Source of the DNA: Papio anubis
Taxonomy: Eukaryota; Chordata; Mammalia; Primates; Cercopithecidae
Direction of reading: 5' to 3'
DNA length: 64,000 nucleotides
NCBI RefSeq assembly: GCF_008728515.1
Contig: NC_044989.1
Location: 81,910,147 to 81,974,146, forward strand
A model generated the notes under the pieces. That model was given only the letters and a program-made list of their open reading frames with translations, searched no databases and was not told the origin of the DNA. Below are positions 45,718 to 58,045 of the stretch, in pieces. The position numbers and the translations under genes are program-made. The number at the start of each line of letters is the position of its first letter. Position 1 is the stretch's first letter.

Positions 45718-46689
45718 AACATTTCCTTCAACGAAATGTATTCACAGCTAACCCTCACCTCAGAATGAAAAGGATGGTTAGTTGTGCAGGGCCTCATGGG
45801 ATTCATAGACTTCAAGTATGTCCTCAGTGTGCTTGCTTCTGTGGAATAGACACTACTGGAGAATCTATAGTTTTTGGTCTGTCTGACTATATCTAGCAAG
45901 TCAAGGTTTATGACACTATGATTAGGAATGATGGAAAAAACAGAGAGCTGTGGAAATAGATCCATATTGAGGAAAGAACTCATAGCCTTTGTATTATTAT
46001 TCCTAATTCTGCAAAGTTCATCCTCAGCAAGCATCATAATCATATAAGAAGAAACATATAGTACCATCAAGTTTTATCTGGTTAGTCACCTTAATGATCA
46101 CCAGAACACCTCATGGAATATTTCATTGATGTCTACTCAAACGAATCACTAAAACTTGAAAATACCTGTAGCTGAAGCAGGTGCTTTTTATCTACTCAGA
46201 GAAGGGTTTGCAAGTTTAAGCCCAAGTACAGGGAGAGAGGAATACAAAATAAAAGAGAGCACAATAATTGGTGTCTTCTAAGGGGCTCTGCTAATTGCCC
46301 CTTCACAAATGTAATTTGCATATCAGCCATAACCAGGAATAGTCTAAAATCACTTTGGGGTTGAAGGTTGGCTAGAATGGGAAAAGGAATTTAAATAATT
46401 CTACTTTATCTTCTTAAGGAAAAAACAAGCTCATGAGCAATACTCAAATTTAATGATGCCAAGTGAATTAAACCTAAATGTCTGTGTGTATAGACCTAAA
46501 TTATTTTAACTTTAACATTGTGTTTGTATCTCTGAATGATGGGAATATCTTAATCTCCCATATAACCACTAGATTGTCATAGATTTTGCTAGCACTAACA
46601 TTTGCTGGGTTTTCTAAAACATACTGTGCAATTTGATTGCACCAATGTATTCTTTTCAGTGCTATCTTATACTTGTAATTCTTTCTAAT
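45718..46689. other. Unique sequence, no recognised feature
   Basis: A minus-strand open frame ending in the Alu (46070-45597) is not supported as a gene; its N-terminal two thirds have no domain that I recognise and the rest is Alu. Confidence 0.45.
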
Positions 46690-46802
46690 TATCATATGCA
46701 GCTAAGTTCTCACAGCTAGCAGTACGTGGCAGAATTGGAATTCAAACCTGGGTATGTGCCACTCCAAAGTCAGGACTCCTAACCATCAAATGATTCTGTG
46801 TC
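46690..46802 (-). mobile_element. MIR fragment
   Basis: 'tctcacagctagcagtacgt', 'cagaattggaattcaaacct' and 'aggactcctaaccatcaaat' are antisense MIR blocks. Confidence 0.75.
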
Positions 46803-46867
46803 TTCAGCCCCTATATGACTTTCCAGACCCCTTTCTTTCTCTTGTTTACATAGAATATACATTCACT

Positions 46868-47176
46868 TGGGCCGGGCACAGTGGTTCATGCCTGTAATCC
46901 TAGCACTTTGGGAAGGAGACGGGCAGATCACAAAGTCAGGAGATCGAGACCATCCTGGCTAACACAGTGAAACCCCATCTCTACTAAAAATACAAAAAAT
47001 TAGCCAGGCGTGGTGGTGGGTGCCTGTAGTCCCAGCTACTCGGGCGGCTGAGGCAGGAGAATGGCATGAACCCTGGAGGAGGAGCTTGCAGTGAGCCAAG
47101 ATTGCACCACTGTACTCCAGCCTGGGTGACAGAGCGAGACTGTCTCAAAAAAAAAAAAAAAAAAAAAAAAAAAAGA
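46868..47176 (+). mobile_element. AluY-like element
   Basis: Sense Alu with 'gggccgggcacagtggttca' start, AluY/S 'agatcgagaccatcctggct', and a poly-A of about 28. Perfect 16 bp duplication agaatatacattcact (46852-46867 and 47177-47192). Confidence 0.95.
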
Positions 47177-47192
47177 AGAATATACATTCACT

Positions 47193-48148
47193 CATTTACT
47201 TATTGACATAACATTTGTGAAAATCATTCTAATTCTGGGTACCATGTTATGACCACATGATCCAGTATTGTGAGCAAACAGAAAGACAACACCAGTTTTG
47301 AGGCAACAAACTCCTTGAGGGCAGAGATGGGTATTTCCTCTCTCTATATCTCAGGGGTCAACAGGAACCTCATAAAACTGTGGTCTCATATCCATGGAAA
47401 CCCAGGCAGAGGAGTCATTGATGGGAGGAGGTCTCACAGAGGATGTGAGCCGTGAGTTGCAAACATGAATCAGGAAGGATACTGTGAGGCTAAAACAAAG
47501 AGAACTGACCATAAACATCGTGTCCTAGTTGGTACATTGTTTTCTCACACGGATATGGGTTAGGAATTCCAGAACCATTTTATTCATATACTGGTGTTGA
47601 ATAAATAAATTGTAAATAATGAAAGTAATGTTTCTCACTGCTGGAGAAAGCATCTACAATGAAGGAAAAAGTAGGAACTAGAATAAAACCTGTGTTTTTA
47701 GACTGGAGCTTAAGGTATCAGTATAGACTGTATGAAAACATACACATACAGAAAGATAAATAGATACAGATAATAAATGTAAACGTGTATATGCATGAGT
47801 TTACGTGTGCATATACATACATACGAAAGTCTTTGTGGAAGCATTTCTATTTCTCTAAAATGCCTTCCTGTGCTTCAAAAATGTAGTGCTATCCACTGAC
47901 AGAGACTAGAAGCAGTGACATCCATTAGCAATGAGCACAGCCAGCACCCAGATCTTGGCTTCTAATACCATCCTCAACAACAATGAATCAGAGCTCCTTA
48001 GTAAACTGGCTGATTCTGGGGCTTGGGCAGGGAAAATAAAGACAAGCCTGGAGCTTCTGGCAGTGCCAGAAAGTAAGAATGTACTAAAAAAAAATCCGTA
48101 AGTTCATACTTATATGAATAAATATTTAATAAACAAATAAATAAAAGT
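47193..48148. other. Unique sequence, no recognised feature
   Basis: Contains a run of alternating pyrimidine-purine (gtgtatatgcatgagtttac, then 'gtgtgcatatacatacatac', 47784-47823) that is partly palindromic. No gene. Confidence 0.4.
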
Positions 48149-48159
48149 GGACAGGGAGA

Positions 48160-48452
48160 CTGGGTGCAGTGGCTCACGCCTGTAATCCCAGCACTTTGGG
48201 AGGTCAAGGTGAGTGGATTACCTGAGGTCAGGAGTTCAAGACCAGCCTGGCCAACATGGTGAAGTCCTGTCTCCACTAAAAATAGAAAAATTAGCCAGGT
48301 GTGGTGGCAGGTGCCTGTGATCTCAGCTACTCAGGAGGCTGAGGCAGTAGAATTGGTGAAACCTGGGAGGCAGAGAGTGCAGTGAGCTGAGATCATGTCA
48401 CTGCACCCTAGCCTGGGTGACACAGTGAGACTCTGACTCAAAAAAAAAGGGG
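48160..48452 (+). mobile_element. Alu element (AluS/J-like)
   Basis: Sense Alu starting 'ctgggtgcagtggctcacgc', both arms, short A tail. Perfect 11 bp duplication ggacagggaga (48149-48159 and 48453-48463). Confidence 0.94.
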
Positions 48453-48544
48453 GGACAGGGAGATGTGCCAAGTGTTTCTTGCAAGAAATTTCAATTAATA
48501 AATATATAAAAAGTGAGGGAAATAGAAAATCACCATTAATACAT

Positions 48545-49077
48545 CACAGTAATAAATTCCTGGACAAGATCCACCAATAAATGCTAAGATAAGTAGGTGA
48601 AAGTTTCAACAGAAACAGAATGTTTGCATAACCTCAAAGTATGTTCCCCAAAATGTTTAGTAATTACAAAGGGAAAAAGTAGTTCAGGGTGGAGAACCCT
48701 GGCAGCCTTCACCTTAGTCAACTGCTTGGGGTTCATATTGCCAGTAAAACACAACATCACGTACCCTCTGAAATGATGCGCAGTGCACATCAGTTCTGTT
48801 GTGTCCTTCCCACTAAGGCATAGCTTTAACACTCATCTTAAGAAAATGTTAGGCAATTTCAAATTGAAGGACATTCAGCATACTAGCTGACCCTTCAAAA
48901 TTGAGTTGAAAAATATTAAAGAAGAAACACGAAAAAATGTTATGAAAGACAAGAAAGAGTGACAAATTGTTACAAATGGGAGGAAACTATAGAGACAGGA
49001 CCACTAAATTCATGTGAGATCCTGGATTCGATTTTGAAACAAACAAATAGCAACAACAAAAAAACATTGATAGAAAG
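48545..49077 (+). mobile_element. Ancient repeat, left part (unnamed), split by L1M
   Basis: 'gaagaaacacgaaaaaatgt', 'atgaaagacaagaaagagtg' and 'gagatcctggattcgatttt' are blocks I know from an old mammalian dispersed repeat. The right half lies at 50044-50165 beyond an inserted L1M. Family not named. Confidence 0.45.
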
Positions 49078-49087
49078 AATGGACATT

Positions 49088-49853
49088 ACAAATCTAATGC
49101 GTATGAGACGCTACCTCACACCTGTTAGGATGGCTATTATCAGGAAGTCAAGAGTGAGAGGGGAAAGAAGAGAAGAAAAAAAGTAAAAAGATAAATGTTG
49201 ACTAGGTTGTGGAGAAAAGAGAACTCTTGTACTGTGTTAGTAGGAATGTAGATTGGTATACCGATTATGAATATAGTATGGAGGTTTCTAAGGAGATTAA
49301 AAGCAGAATTATCATATGACCCAGCAATCTTTCTTCTCCACATATACTCAAAGCAAATGAAATCACCACCTTGTAATGATATCTGCACACTCCCATGTTC
49401 ATTGTGGCATTATTCACAATAACCAAGATAAACAGCCTATATGTCCATTGAGGAACAAATGGATAAAGAAACTGTGGTACCTATATTCAATGAAATATTA
49501 TACAGCCCCCAGAAAACAATGAGATCTTGCCATTCTCACAACATGGATAAGGTTGGAGGACATTATTCTAAGTGAAATAAACCAGACACAGAAAGAAAAA
49601 TATTACATGATCTCACTAATATGTGAAATCTAAAAAAAAAAAAAAAAAAAAAATCAAATATACATAGAAAACAAAACAATAGTTACTCCTGTGAGGGTGG
49701 GGAGAGCAGAATTGGAGATGTAGATAAGAGAATGTAAAGTAGCAGATATGTAGGATGAACAAGTCTAGAGATCCAAGGTACAACATGAGGACTATAGGTA
49801 ATTAGATTGTAAATATGGGATTCATGCTAAATGAATAGACTTAGCTACTCTTG

Positions 49854-49888
<35 letters not shown>

Positions 49889-50033
49889 TGGGTAACAATG
49901 TAAGATGATGGATATATCAATTTGCTTTACTATGGTAACTTTTTTGCTATCTATATGTATCCCATAATACCATGTTGTATACCTTACTTATACACAATAA
50001 AAATTATTTTTTTAAAACATATAAAAAAGAAAC
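49088..50033 (+). mobile_element. L1M (L1MA/MB-like) 3' end, with target-site duplication
   Basis: 5'-truncated L1 with 'acgctacctcacacctgtta' (49107), 'gttgtggagaaaagagaac' (49206), 'atcatatgacccagcaatct' (49311), 'ctgtggtacctatattcaat' (49471), 'taagtgaaataaaccagaca' (49569) and terminal 'tatacacaataaaaattatt' (49989). aatggacatt flanks it on both sides (49078-49087 and 50034-50043). It contains an A run (49633-49653) and a (CA)n tract (49856-49886). Confidence 0.85.
49856..49886. repeat. (CA)n microsatellite
   Basis: About 15 CA units in the L1M 3' UTR. Confidence 0.95.
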
Positions 50034-50043
50034 AATGGACATT

Positions 50044-50165
50044 TAACCAAGTTTAATAAGGTAAATAAATACCCTATTGTAATGTAAGGTAGTAAGGGAA
50101 ACTGAATGAGGGATATAGGGGCACTCTTCATCGTACTTTTGTAATTTATTTGTAATAGCTCCACA
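50044..50165 (+). mobile_element. Ancient repeat, right part
   Basis: 'ccaagtttaataaggtaaat', 'gggaaactgaatgagggata' and 'gcactcttcatcgtactttt' continue the old repeat from 48545-49077. Confidence 0.45.
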
Positions 50166-50399
50166 GTCAGGGCTATAGCTAAGAACTGTAGGGCACAGAT
50201 AATTTAGAATTCAGATTTTCTCTTTAAAGGATACCAAGGGAGCATAAGCAAGCCTCCCCATGGGAAGAAGACAATGTACAGGAAAATGGGAATACACTTA
50301 AGGCTCTGAGATCTCTGTAAGCATCTTTGGACACTCAGTGGAGGAAATGAAATCAGAAGACAATGTTTTCAAAGTCCTCATGATAGCACAGAGAAATAC

Positions 50400-50625
50400 C
50401 CAAGCTAATGTTACAGGAAAACAAAAATAAAACATACAGTATATTGTAATAACTGTGTGAAAAACAAATTTACTCAGAGAAGGGGGGAAGATGAAAGCAA
50501 CAACCACTGTTAACATTTCCTTATACATCTAGATGATGGGAACGGATGATTTATTTTCTTGTTTCAACTGTTCTGCATTTTATTTATTTACAATTTCACC
50601 TTGTTCAAAAAATAAAAGATTTAAG
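50400..50625 (+). mobile_element. Possible old L1MC-type 3' end
   Basis: 'acatacagtatattgtaata', 'accactgttaacatttcctt', 'tagatgatgggaacggatg' and a closing A-rich end resemble the last 200 bp of L1MC/MD. Weak. Confidence 0.4.
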
Positions 50626-52537
50626 GCAGCTTGGTCTGAATTTTTCATTAATAAACATGCCATTTAAAAAATGCAAAAAACAGATTGAGGATTTTTGAGG
50701 GGCAGGAATGCATTTTAGACAAACAAAACCTCATCAACAAAGATATGAAAACACACACTGCATACTTGAGAAGTGGTAAACGGGTGTGATTGGAGCTCAG
50801 AGTGAAAACAGGGTAAATAATGATGCTCACAATGTGGGCTGACAAAAAATTGTGGCAAAATGCTTACAGACATATAGAAGAGCTCCTGGACAGATGCATT
50901 GGCATGAATTTCACAGAGGAGAAGTAGTAGAGTCTGTATATTAGAAAAGATAACCACCGTGAGGGAGGTAGGAAGTAAATGATGTCAGGTAGGGATATGA
51001 CTTAGACTGAAACCAGGAAGGGGTCTAGTGGCTTTAGATTGCCCTCTGAGACCTAGGATTCCAGCTTGAGTGTGCCTCTGAACTTGGACTCATTAGTCTG
51101 AAACAAATCTCCCTTCAGACAAATCTACTCAGATGCCATGCTGGAAAATATCTGATACACAAATTCACATAAGGGCATTCATGCATTCATTATGGTGAAA
51201 TTCAGTTACTACTTTCAATGACATTCTTCTAGGCTGACTTTAGTATCGGGATAACTTCACAAAATCTATTAAAAATATCTGAAAATATAAGTTGTTGATA
51301 TCAACATCAGGACATTCGAAAATGTCATAATTATTCTTCATATAAAATGCAATAGAGTTACTATTTTTTTAAATTGGGAAATATGTAAGCTAGATGATTT
51401 ATTTTGTGTACTCACCGTAATAATTTCTATTGCCTCTGGAATATTAACAGCATTTAATCTTAAAAAAATTAGGAAGAGGTTTTAAAAATAGGTTCTTATT
51501 TTAGGTTTTGTAGATTGCTTGAATTAAATGAAACTGTCATCACTGTGAATAAATATGGCTAATGTCAGGAAAGAAATATGACTCGTAAAAGGAATTAAGA
51601 AGTAGAATTAGCATGATTCTATGTTTTCTACATTAAAAACATACCAGTGATGAATTGAGGTCAGTGTCTTATGTATTATGTATTTGAAGTAGCTTATTTG
51701 CATAAATAAGAACCTCTCAGTCTCTGTATATGCTGGAAGAAAAATATACTTCACATCTATAAAAGATGAGTTGATATGCCATTTATGTACACAAGCGAGA
51801 ATTATTTTCTCCTCTAAAGCCAACACATACTATTGCTAAACAGACAATCAAATGCCAGAAAAAGAAATAAAATGCAATTGAATCTAGCTCTAAGAAAGGG
51901 TCTAGATTTAGGAAAAATAAGTGCCATTACCTAACTACATTTTGCTAGGCTAGCTCTAGCTGTGGTTTTAAGAATAATCAGCACTGGTCTTGGGATGAGA
52001 GGGAGCTAGGCTGAAGAGTTAGAAGCTTTTCTAATAAGTCAGGTGAGAGCCAATGTAAGCTTGGATTAGACAGTCTGTCAGAGTGATTCTGAGAAGTAGT
52101 AAAAAGGTGAGGGATTTTTTTTTTTTTTAGATAAATATGGCTAGATTTTCTGATAGATTGTATGTGAAATGTGAAAGAAAATAATGAATCATTACTGAAT
52201 GCAGCTGGTTAAATTAAGATACATAAATTTTGGGGGGGAATAATCTACAATAGAGAAACTAGATACAGGTGCTTTCCCTAGGGGTCAAAATTAATACAAT
52301 TCTGTTCTAAAGAAGTGCATGAGATTAAAATAATAAGGAAACTTCCTATTAACAGGGACACAAAAGTTTGACATTTTCTGATTCAAAATTTGATTTATGT
52401 CTGGCTTGATCATAGATGATATAGATCTTGGATAATGAGCCAATAATAAACAAAAAAAAAAAATTCAAATATTCAATGTCCAAGAGTTGAAAATGTTAAA
52501 AACAGTTGTCTGTTATGACCTTAACTATAAACAGACA
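50626..52537. other. Unique AT-rich sequence
   Basis: No gene or named repeat. T run at 52115-52128 and A run at 52453-52464. Minus-strand open frames at 50648-50957 and 51608-51826 have no domain. Confidence 0.4.
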
Positions 52538-52548
52538 TTTAAGTTATT

Positions 52549-52829
52549 ATTATTATTGTGAGACAGAGCCCAGGTTGGAGTGCAGTGATGTGATCTCAGC
52601 TCACTGCAACCTCTGCCATCTGGGTTCAAGTCATTCTTGAGCCTCAGCCACCTGAGAAAGGATTACAGGCACCTACCACCACACCTGGCTAACTTTTTTG
52701 TATTTTTTAGTAGAGACAGGGTTTTGCCACGTTGGTCAGGCTGTTGGTGAATTCCTGGCCTCAACTGATCCACCCACTTTGGCCACCCAAAGTGCTGAGA
52801 TTGCAGGCTCGAGCCACTGCACCCAACTG
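52549..52829 (-). mobile_element. Old Alu (AluJ-like)
   Basis: Antisense Alu with (ttat)n head, 'gagacagagcccaggttgga', a right arm with 'cacctgagaaaggattacag' deletion, and end 'gccactgcacccaac'. Perfect 11 bp duplication tttaagttatt (52538-52548 and 52830-52840) despite high divergence. Confidence 0.92.
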
Positions 52830-52840
52830 TTTAAGTTATT

Positions 52841-53585
52841 TTTCATGTTGATTTTAATGACCTATTTTTGTTAATTAATTATTTCTTAGATGTATCTTAT
52901 TGTGATTTGTTATTATTTGCTAAGTTTAACCCTGAATCTTATTGCCTATTTTTTTTTTTTTTTTTAAATAAAGGTCTTGCCTGATTTCCAATTTTTCTAT
53001 GTCCCGGACTTCTCCACCACCATAAATCTTTAAAAGAAGTAACTCCCAATCTGTGCTTCAGGCATAACTTACCTTGTTTTCTCTTAGTTCCTTTTTGCCT
53101 GAGAACTCAGAGCCGATTCACAGGTTTCCCCCTGGCCACCGTGCGGGTGTTGGAGCTCTGCCAGTCATTTGTGCTACATGTGATCCCTTTAAGTGTGAGC
53201 TCCTGCCTCTTTCCCCAGCCCATCCCTTAAGTTTTGTTCAAGTTTTTCCAAGATGCCTCTACTGAACTACCCTGAGAACAACACCTAAGACAAAGCAGAT
53301 ACCTCACAAATGACAGTCTCTCATTCCTCCTTTTGGCCTGCTGCCTTTGCAAAAGTACAGTCTTCCCATGAAAGGATGGATGTGGTAGAGGTTAAAGGTC
53401 GGCATTCTCCTTGAGCAGCCCCTTTAACCAAGCTGCAGCTTTCATGAGGTTTTCTTGAGAACAAGGGCTAGCTTTGTGCAAGGATTGCACTTTAGAAAAC
53501 AAAAACAAGAACAAAACAAAACACAAGGACTTCCCTGAGCCGAAGTGTCTCTCGGCATTTATTTTCATTGAATCCAGCAATTGTT
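52841..53585. other. Unique sequence, no recognised feature
   Basis: T run at 52951-52965. The GC-richer stretch 53095-53290 has an open frame (53074-53265) without a domain that I recognise. Confidence 0.4.
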
Positions 53586-53765
53586 GAGCCTTTACTAGAG
53601 GTCGGATACCATGATATCCACTTAAAGTCTAAAAACATAAAAAGAGATAGCCCCTCCCCTCAACTCATTGTCTTCTAGTAGGGAAGAGAGTGATGCAAAC
53701 AATTGCAATATAAAATATACTCTGATAAGTTCTGAAATATACAAGAACCATGAAAGTGTGCAGGA
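53586..53765 (+). mobile_element. Ancient dispersed repeat (L2/MIR3-like)
   Basis: 'tccagcaattgttgagcctt', 'tactagaggtcggatacc' and 'ctcattgtcttctagtaggg', with 'gtgatgcaaacaattgcaat', match the same old repeat as 31385-31735. Confidence 0.5.
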
Positions 53766-55815
53766 AAAAATGGGCTTCTTTTCATTGAGAAAATCTGTCA
53801 TGAACTTTAACAAAGAGTAAGGAAAGGGAAGGTTGTGGTAAACAGAGGAAAGATAGCAGGGAAACAGCATTCCAAGAAGAGTGAAGAGTATAAATAGAAA
53901 TACAAACACTGAAGTACATATTTGAGCAACAGAGAACAGTTCAAGTGGCTGATTTATGGAAGAAAATAAAGAGAAACGACTATGGGTCATTTGGCACCTA
54001 AAGGAAACTTGTCTTCTACACTCTACATGTCTTTTCCTTTCTCTTCATCCTATGGCATGGGCTCAAGTGTTTGGAAATGACTTTCAGAATTACTGTTTAA
54101 GTATGTTCTGTCTAGCTTTTGTTGAGGTGGGTGGCTCCCTATGAAGTGGCCCTGGCTAAGTGAATCCTGGAGTTTTTCTCATCTGAAGCTTAATTGATTA
54201 TGTAAGGGCCATGGTAGGTAGAAAACAGTAAGACAATTTGCTTTCTTTATAATCAATACATTTTTTGAGGACGTTGTTGTTCTGCATTGCTTTCTTAGAA
54301 GAACTGAGGCAGATTTATAGTCAAAAGGTAAGTTTTCATCTATGCACTAACAATTGTATTAAACAATAATTTACCCCACAAATATTTAACTCTAAGTACC
54401 AGAAAATACACTAGGCAACAATGGTATACAAAATAATAAGACAGATCTCCTGCCCTGAGATGGCTTACATTGCATACTTCTTATAAGAAACAGAATGATT
54501 GTTAGGTATTAGTATGAGTTCACTAAAATGTTATTTTTATGTAACCTCCATCTGAAAATCTCTGAAGCTTAGCCTCTTGAATTGCAAAACTCTTGGAAGC
54601 TTAACCTCCTGAATTATAAAATGTATTTAATAAAGTTTGCTTAAAACATAAGGTTTTATTGAGTTTTATGTTCATTATATATACAAAATATTTTACATGC
54701 TGTAGAGTGTTATACAAATATAAGATATAATTAATAACAAGACTACTGTTTATTTTTATTTTTCAGAATTTTATAGCCTGACAAGTCATGGGTATATCAT
54801 GTAAAGTGTATCTTAAATTCAGATAAGTAATTATTTTAATAAAAGAGACTTCATCTGTGCCATTGTGGAAGAGAAAAATCACAAATAACTGAAGTCAAAA
54901 GCATTTGAGTGAAAGTAGAGGCAGAGTATACACTGAAAAAAACGAAGAAGAATTTTCCAAAAAAAAAAAAAAAGAGTAGATTTCATGAAGTCAATTAATA
55001 GAGAACTGGCGAGAAAAAAAATTTAATTTGTATGTGTTTGGACTGATTCTTTACCAAAATGGTCATTTCCATGCCCACAAGTTCAGCAACAAAGTTTCCG
55101 TAAAATGGTTTCTCTTTCTGCATCCATTGCCTCAAGTTGTAAAACTTGCAAATCTCTCTTACTTCATCTCAGCTCTTCTTTGTAGCCACTTGTGCTCTCT
55201 TCCTTGGGTCCAGAGGCACCCAGCAATATGGATAATTTTCTATTTATCAAGGCTACCTCCTGTTAAATTGAATATTGTTTTGTCTATCACATGCTCCAAA
55301 TCACCTTTTCTTTTTATATACAGCCCATGGTTCATTCTGAGGATTTTAGCCAGAATTACAGTGTCTAACTCCAAATTCCCTATCTTCTAGAAAGGGGAGA
55401 TGGGCAACACTGCACTTTCTTACATTCAAATTAGTGCTTTCTCAGTGCTTCTGGAATAGACTTATGTGCCTAGAACCTTCATTAAGCTTAATTTCTTCCT
55501 CATATACCTACCCTGGGAATTTCAGATATGCTGGATTTTTCTAAGACCAGAGGCCAGATTTCAGCTCTAGTGTAGCTACTCACACCCTCTTCTGGCCTGC
55601 AGTGAGAAGCCCGCACATTGCCCCCTGTCCCCCCACCCCTCTGCCAACCAGGAACAAACACCATCATGTTTAAATGTGCCCAAATGGTCAGTACATAGCT
55701 CAGACCATCATTCATCTGGGACTGTGCTTTAGCTTAAGTGTGTAAGATGCTGTACATGTGGTCATTTTCTCCATGTCATGATAGGTATACACATTAATAC
55801 GTGACATACATGTAG
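53766..55815. other. Mostly unique sequence
   Basis: A weak L2/MIR3-like block at 54375-54480 ('gtaccagaaaatacactagg', 'gagatggcttacattgcat') is the only repeat suspected. A 120-codon frame at 55028-55390 has no recognisable domain. Poly-A run at 54960-54974. Confidence 0.4.
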
Positions 55816-55819
55816 AATA

Positions 55820-55912
55820 ACATGAGGCCTTGGAATCAGATCCGCTGGTCTGTTGCCCATCCCTGCCACTTACTAACCTGTGATCTTACATAAATGAACT
55901 CCCTCTCTGTAT
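55820..55912 (+). mobile_element. MIR fragment
   Basis: 'gccttggaatcagatccgct', 'cctgccacttactaacctgt' and 'gatcttacataaatgaactc' follow the MIR core. Confidence 0.7.
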
Positions 55913-56454
55913 CCAATCCTGTGTCTTCTAAGGTGTGGCAGGGAAGAGCAGAAATTCAGCCAAAAATTTAGGTACCTCTAGATGAGTGAAAAGATAGGGA
56001 AGGAAATGAACTACAGGAAAGCATAGCATAGGCACAGTGCAGAAGAAAACCTGTGGTCAAGGGCTCACCTTAAACTCCTTGAAAACAGCGTATTGGCAGG
56101 AGGCAAATAGGTCATAATCCACCTGACCTCCTTAAAATCTGAAAGCTTTCTTGATACAGGCTGTGTTTGGAAGGGAGGGAGTGGAAAGGGTGACACCATG
56201 AGTGGCTGACATTGATTTCTCAGTAGGCTTTTGCAAAGCCCTAATTCTACCCACTCCAAACCTGGGATTTTGCTAATGACCTCTGTGTGGAAGAAGGGCC
56301 TGCACTGGTTCTTTTAAGGTAACCCCGGGAAGTGGTAAAAGCTGAACTTAATAATACATACAAAGCATTCTACTGTTTCCTCCAGACCTCACCTGCAGCC
56401 ACCCACTACCTACCTCATCTCTAAAATACATACAAATTCAAGACAGCCATCAGT
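55913..56454. other. Unique sequence, no recognised feature
   Basis: No gene or repeat recognised. Confidence 0.4.
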
Positions 56455-56632
56455 CTCTTTCCTTCCTTGCTTTCTTTTTCTTTCATTCTCTCTTTCTTTC
56501 TCTCTTTCTTTCTCTTTCTTTCTTTCTCTGTCTCTCTCCCCCCCTTCCTTCCTTCCCTTCTTCCTTCCTTCCTTCCTTCCTTCCTTCCTTCCTTCCTTCC
56601 TTCCTTTTTCTTTTCCTTTCTTTCATATAGTT
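56455..56632. repeat. Polypyrimidine microsatellite, (CTTT)n/(TTCC)n
   Basis: An uninterrupted or nearly uninterrupted C/T strand of about 178 bases: cttt-rich part to 56533, a run of seven C (56539-56545), then (ttcc)n to about 56606 and tttcttttcc. Any frames on it (for instance Lys-Glu-Gly-Arg repeats) are artefacts. Confidence 0.96.
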
Positions 56633-56889
56633 CCTCAAATTCATACTTCTCTTTTTCTCTTTAGTTTTACTGGAATTGATTGTGGGAGGAGGAGCCAGCC
56701 ACCTGTATGATTTCAATTTAACAAGAAATTGTCACTTGCTTTTCTAATTCCATGCACATGTTGCCCTGTCTATCTTATCTGACTCCTTTTTTTTTTTTTT
56801 TTTTTGGAAAATTGCTTCTGATTTCTGTATCAGTTTATTTGTGATGTAGTCTTGGAAAATTTTTTTCACTGCAGATAAGTAAGTCTGTT
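56633..56889. other. Unique sequence with T run
   Basis: T run at 56787-56805. No gene or named repeat. Confidence 0.4.
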
Positions 56890-57080
56890 TCTTCCTCGTG
56901 CTACTCTAGCACTTGGTAGAAGACTGAATCACTGCCCTTTTGAATAGCATTGCCAGTTTTTCTTCATTTGTGTCTCACCAGGGTAAGGAACCATTCATGT
57001 TTATCTTAGTATCCTGAGTTAAGTACAGGAACTGACTCATGATATGTATTTAGTAAGTGTTTAAGTGAATTTGAGATGAA
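56890..57080 (+). mobile_element. L2 3' end fragment
   Basis: 'gtgtctcaccagggtaagga', 'tcatgtttatcttagtatcc' and 'gtatttagtaagtgtttaag' follow the L2 terminal order (date-of-age type end). Confidence 0.6.
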
Positions 57081-57984
57081 AAACTACACTAAAGTGTTCT
57101 GTGATGGAAAAGCTTGGACTAGAACCCAGGTCTCCTGCTTCTCCTGTCCATCCTCCTTCTCAGAATAATTTATAAAGTCTCCAAAATGCAATCTTGAAAC
57201 AATGCCAGTTCAGCTGCAGGGGATAAAGCAATGCCACAAGAGCATTTGCATCTGAACACGCAAGCTGTGCCACACATTTTGATTTGACAGAGCATCTTTA
57301 ATATAAACAAGTATCCCAAAGAACCTTAACAATTCAAGATAATGGAATTACAAGCATAAATAATTTACAACAGAAGAGATAAAGAAACTAAAAGGCTAGC
57401 AACCAATATGAAAGAGGCAGAGGTAATTGTCTTTAGAGTTTGAATTCAAAACATATTGGAGAGGTAGATGGGACCCAGGGTCATAGAGAGGCCATCACAG
57501 AGTACAAAGTCTTTAGAGGAAATGGCGGCTACTCTAAGTATGAAGAACATTTGTGGGCAGATGGAAAAGAGGCGAGTGCATAGCAAACAGACAAGACAAG
57601 AAATATCCTTGGGAGGCGAAACCAGTGAGCTAAATTCGGTCTGGTTTTAATCTCTTTCTATTTTAACATCAAGTTTAATATCAAGTATTTGGAAGGCAGT
57701 TTAAGCAGGAAAAAAAAAAAAAAAAAAAAAAAAAACCCTGTGTATAGTTTTCTTCAAGTTTGTTAGAGGATAGAATAATGTAGTCACAGTCATAAACTCA
57801 AGAAAACAGAGAATAGGCAATACATTTCTCTGACTCTCCTTCAGGGTAATGAGTGGCCTGCCTCCTCTGGGCCTGGATCACTCTGTTTATTATTAATCAT
57901 TAAGAACTTGCATTCTATTCAGATTCAGTTTTATTAGTTCCCTGTAGGTTCTGCAATCAAGCTGGTCAGGAAAAGGTTACAGAT
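57081..57984. other. Mostly unique sequence; A run
   Basis: 'ggactagaacccaggtctcc' at 57116 may be a MIR remnant. Poly-A run of about 25 at 57711-57735 without an identified retroelement body. Confidence 0.4.
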
Positions 57985-58045
57985 CAATCCTTACTTTATA
58001 GGTGAGGATGCTGAGCTGTGGAGAGTATAAGGGTTTTAAATAATC
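57985..58045 (-). mobile_element. MIR remnant
   Basis: 'ccttactttataggtgagga' and 'gctgtggagagtataaggg' resemble the antisense MIR core. Short and uncertain. Confidence 0.45.

Noticed and set aside
45597..46070. 157-codon minus-strand frame
   Set aside because: The C-terminal part is Alu; the rest shows no domain, and there is no gene context.
49856..49886. CRISPR-like or satellite array
   Set aside because: Simple CA dinucleotide repeat; no spacer structure. No CRISPR array was seen anywhere in the window.
53074..53265. Possible exon in a GC-richer stretch
   Set aside because: No domain or clear splice signals, and no neighbouring exon found; kept as unannotated unique sequence.
56483..56716. 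Frame with repeated Lys-Glu-Gly-Arg units
   Set aside because: Translation of the polypurine microsatellite.
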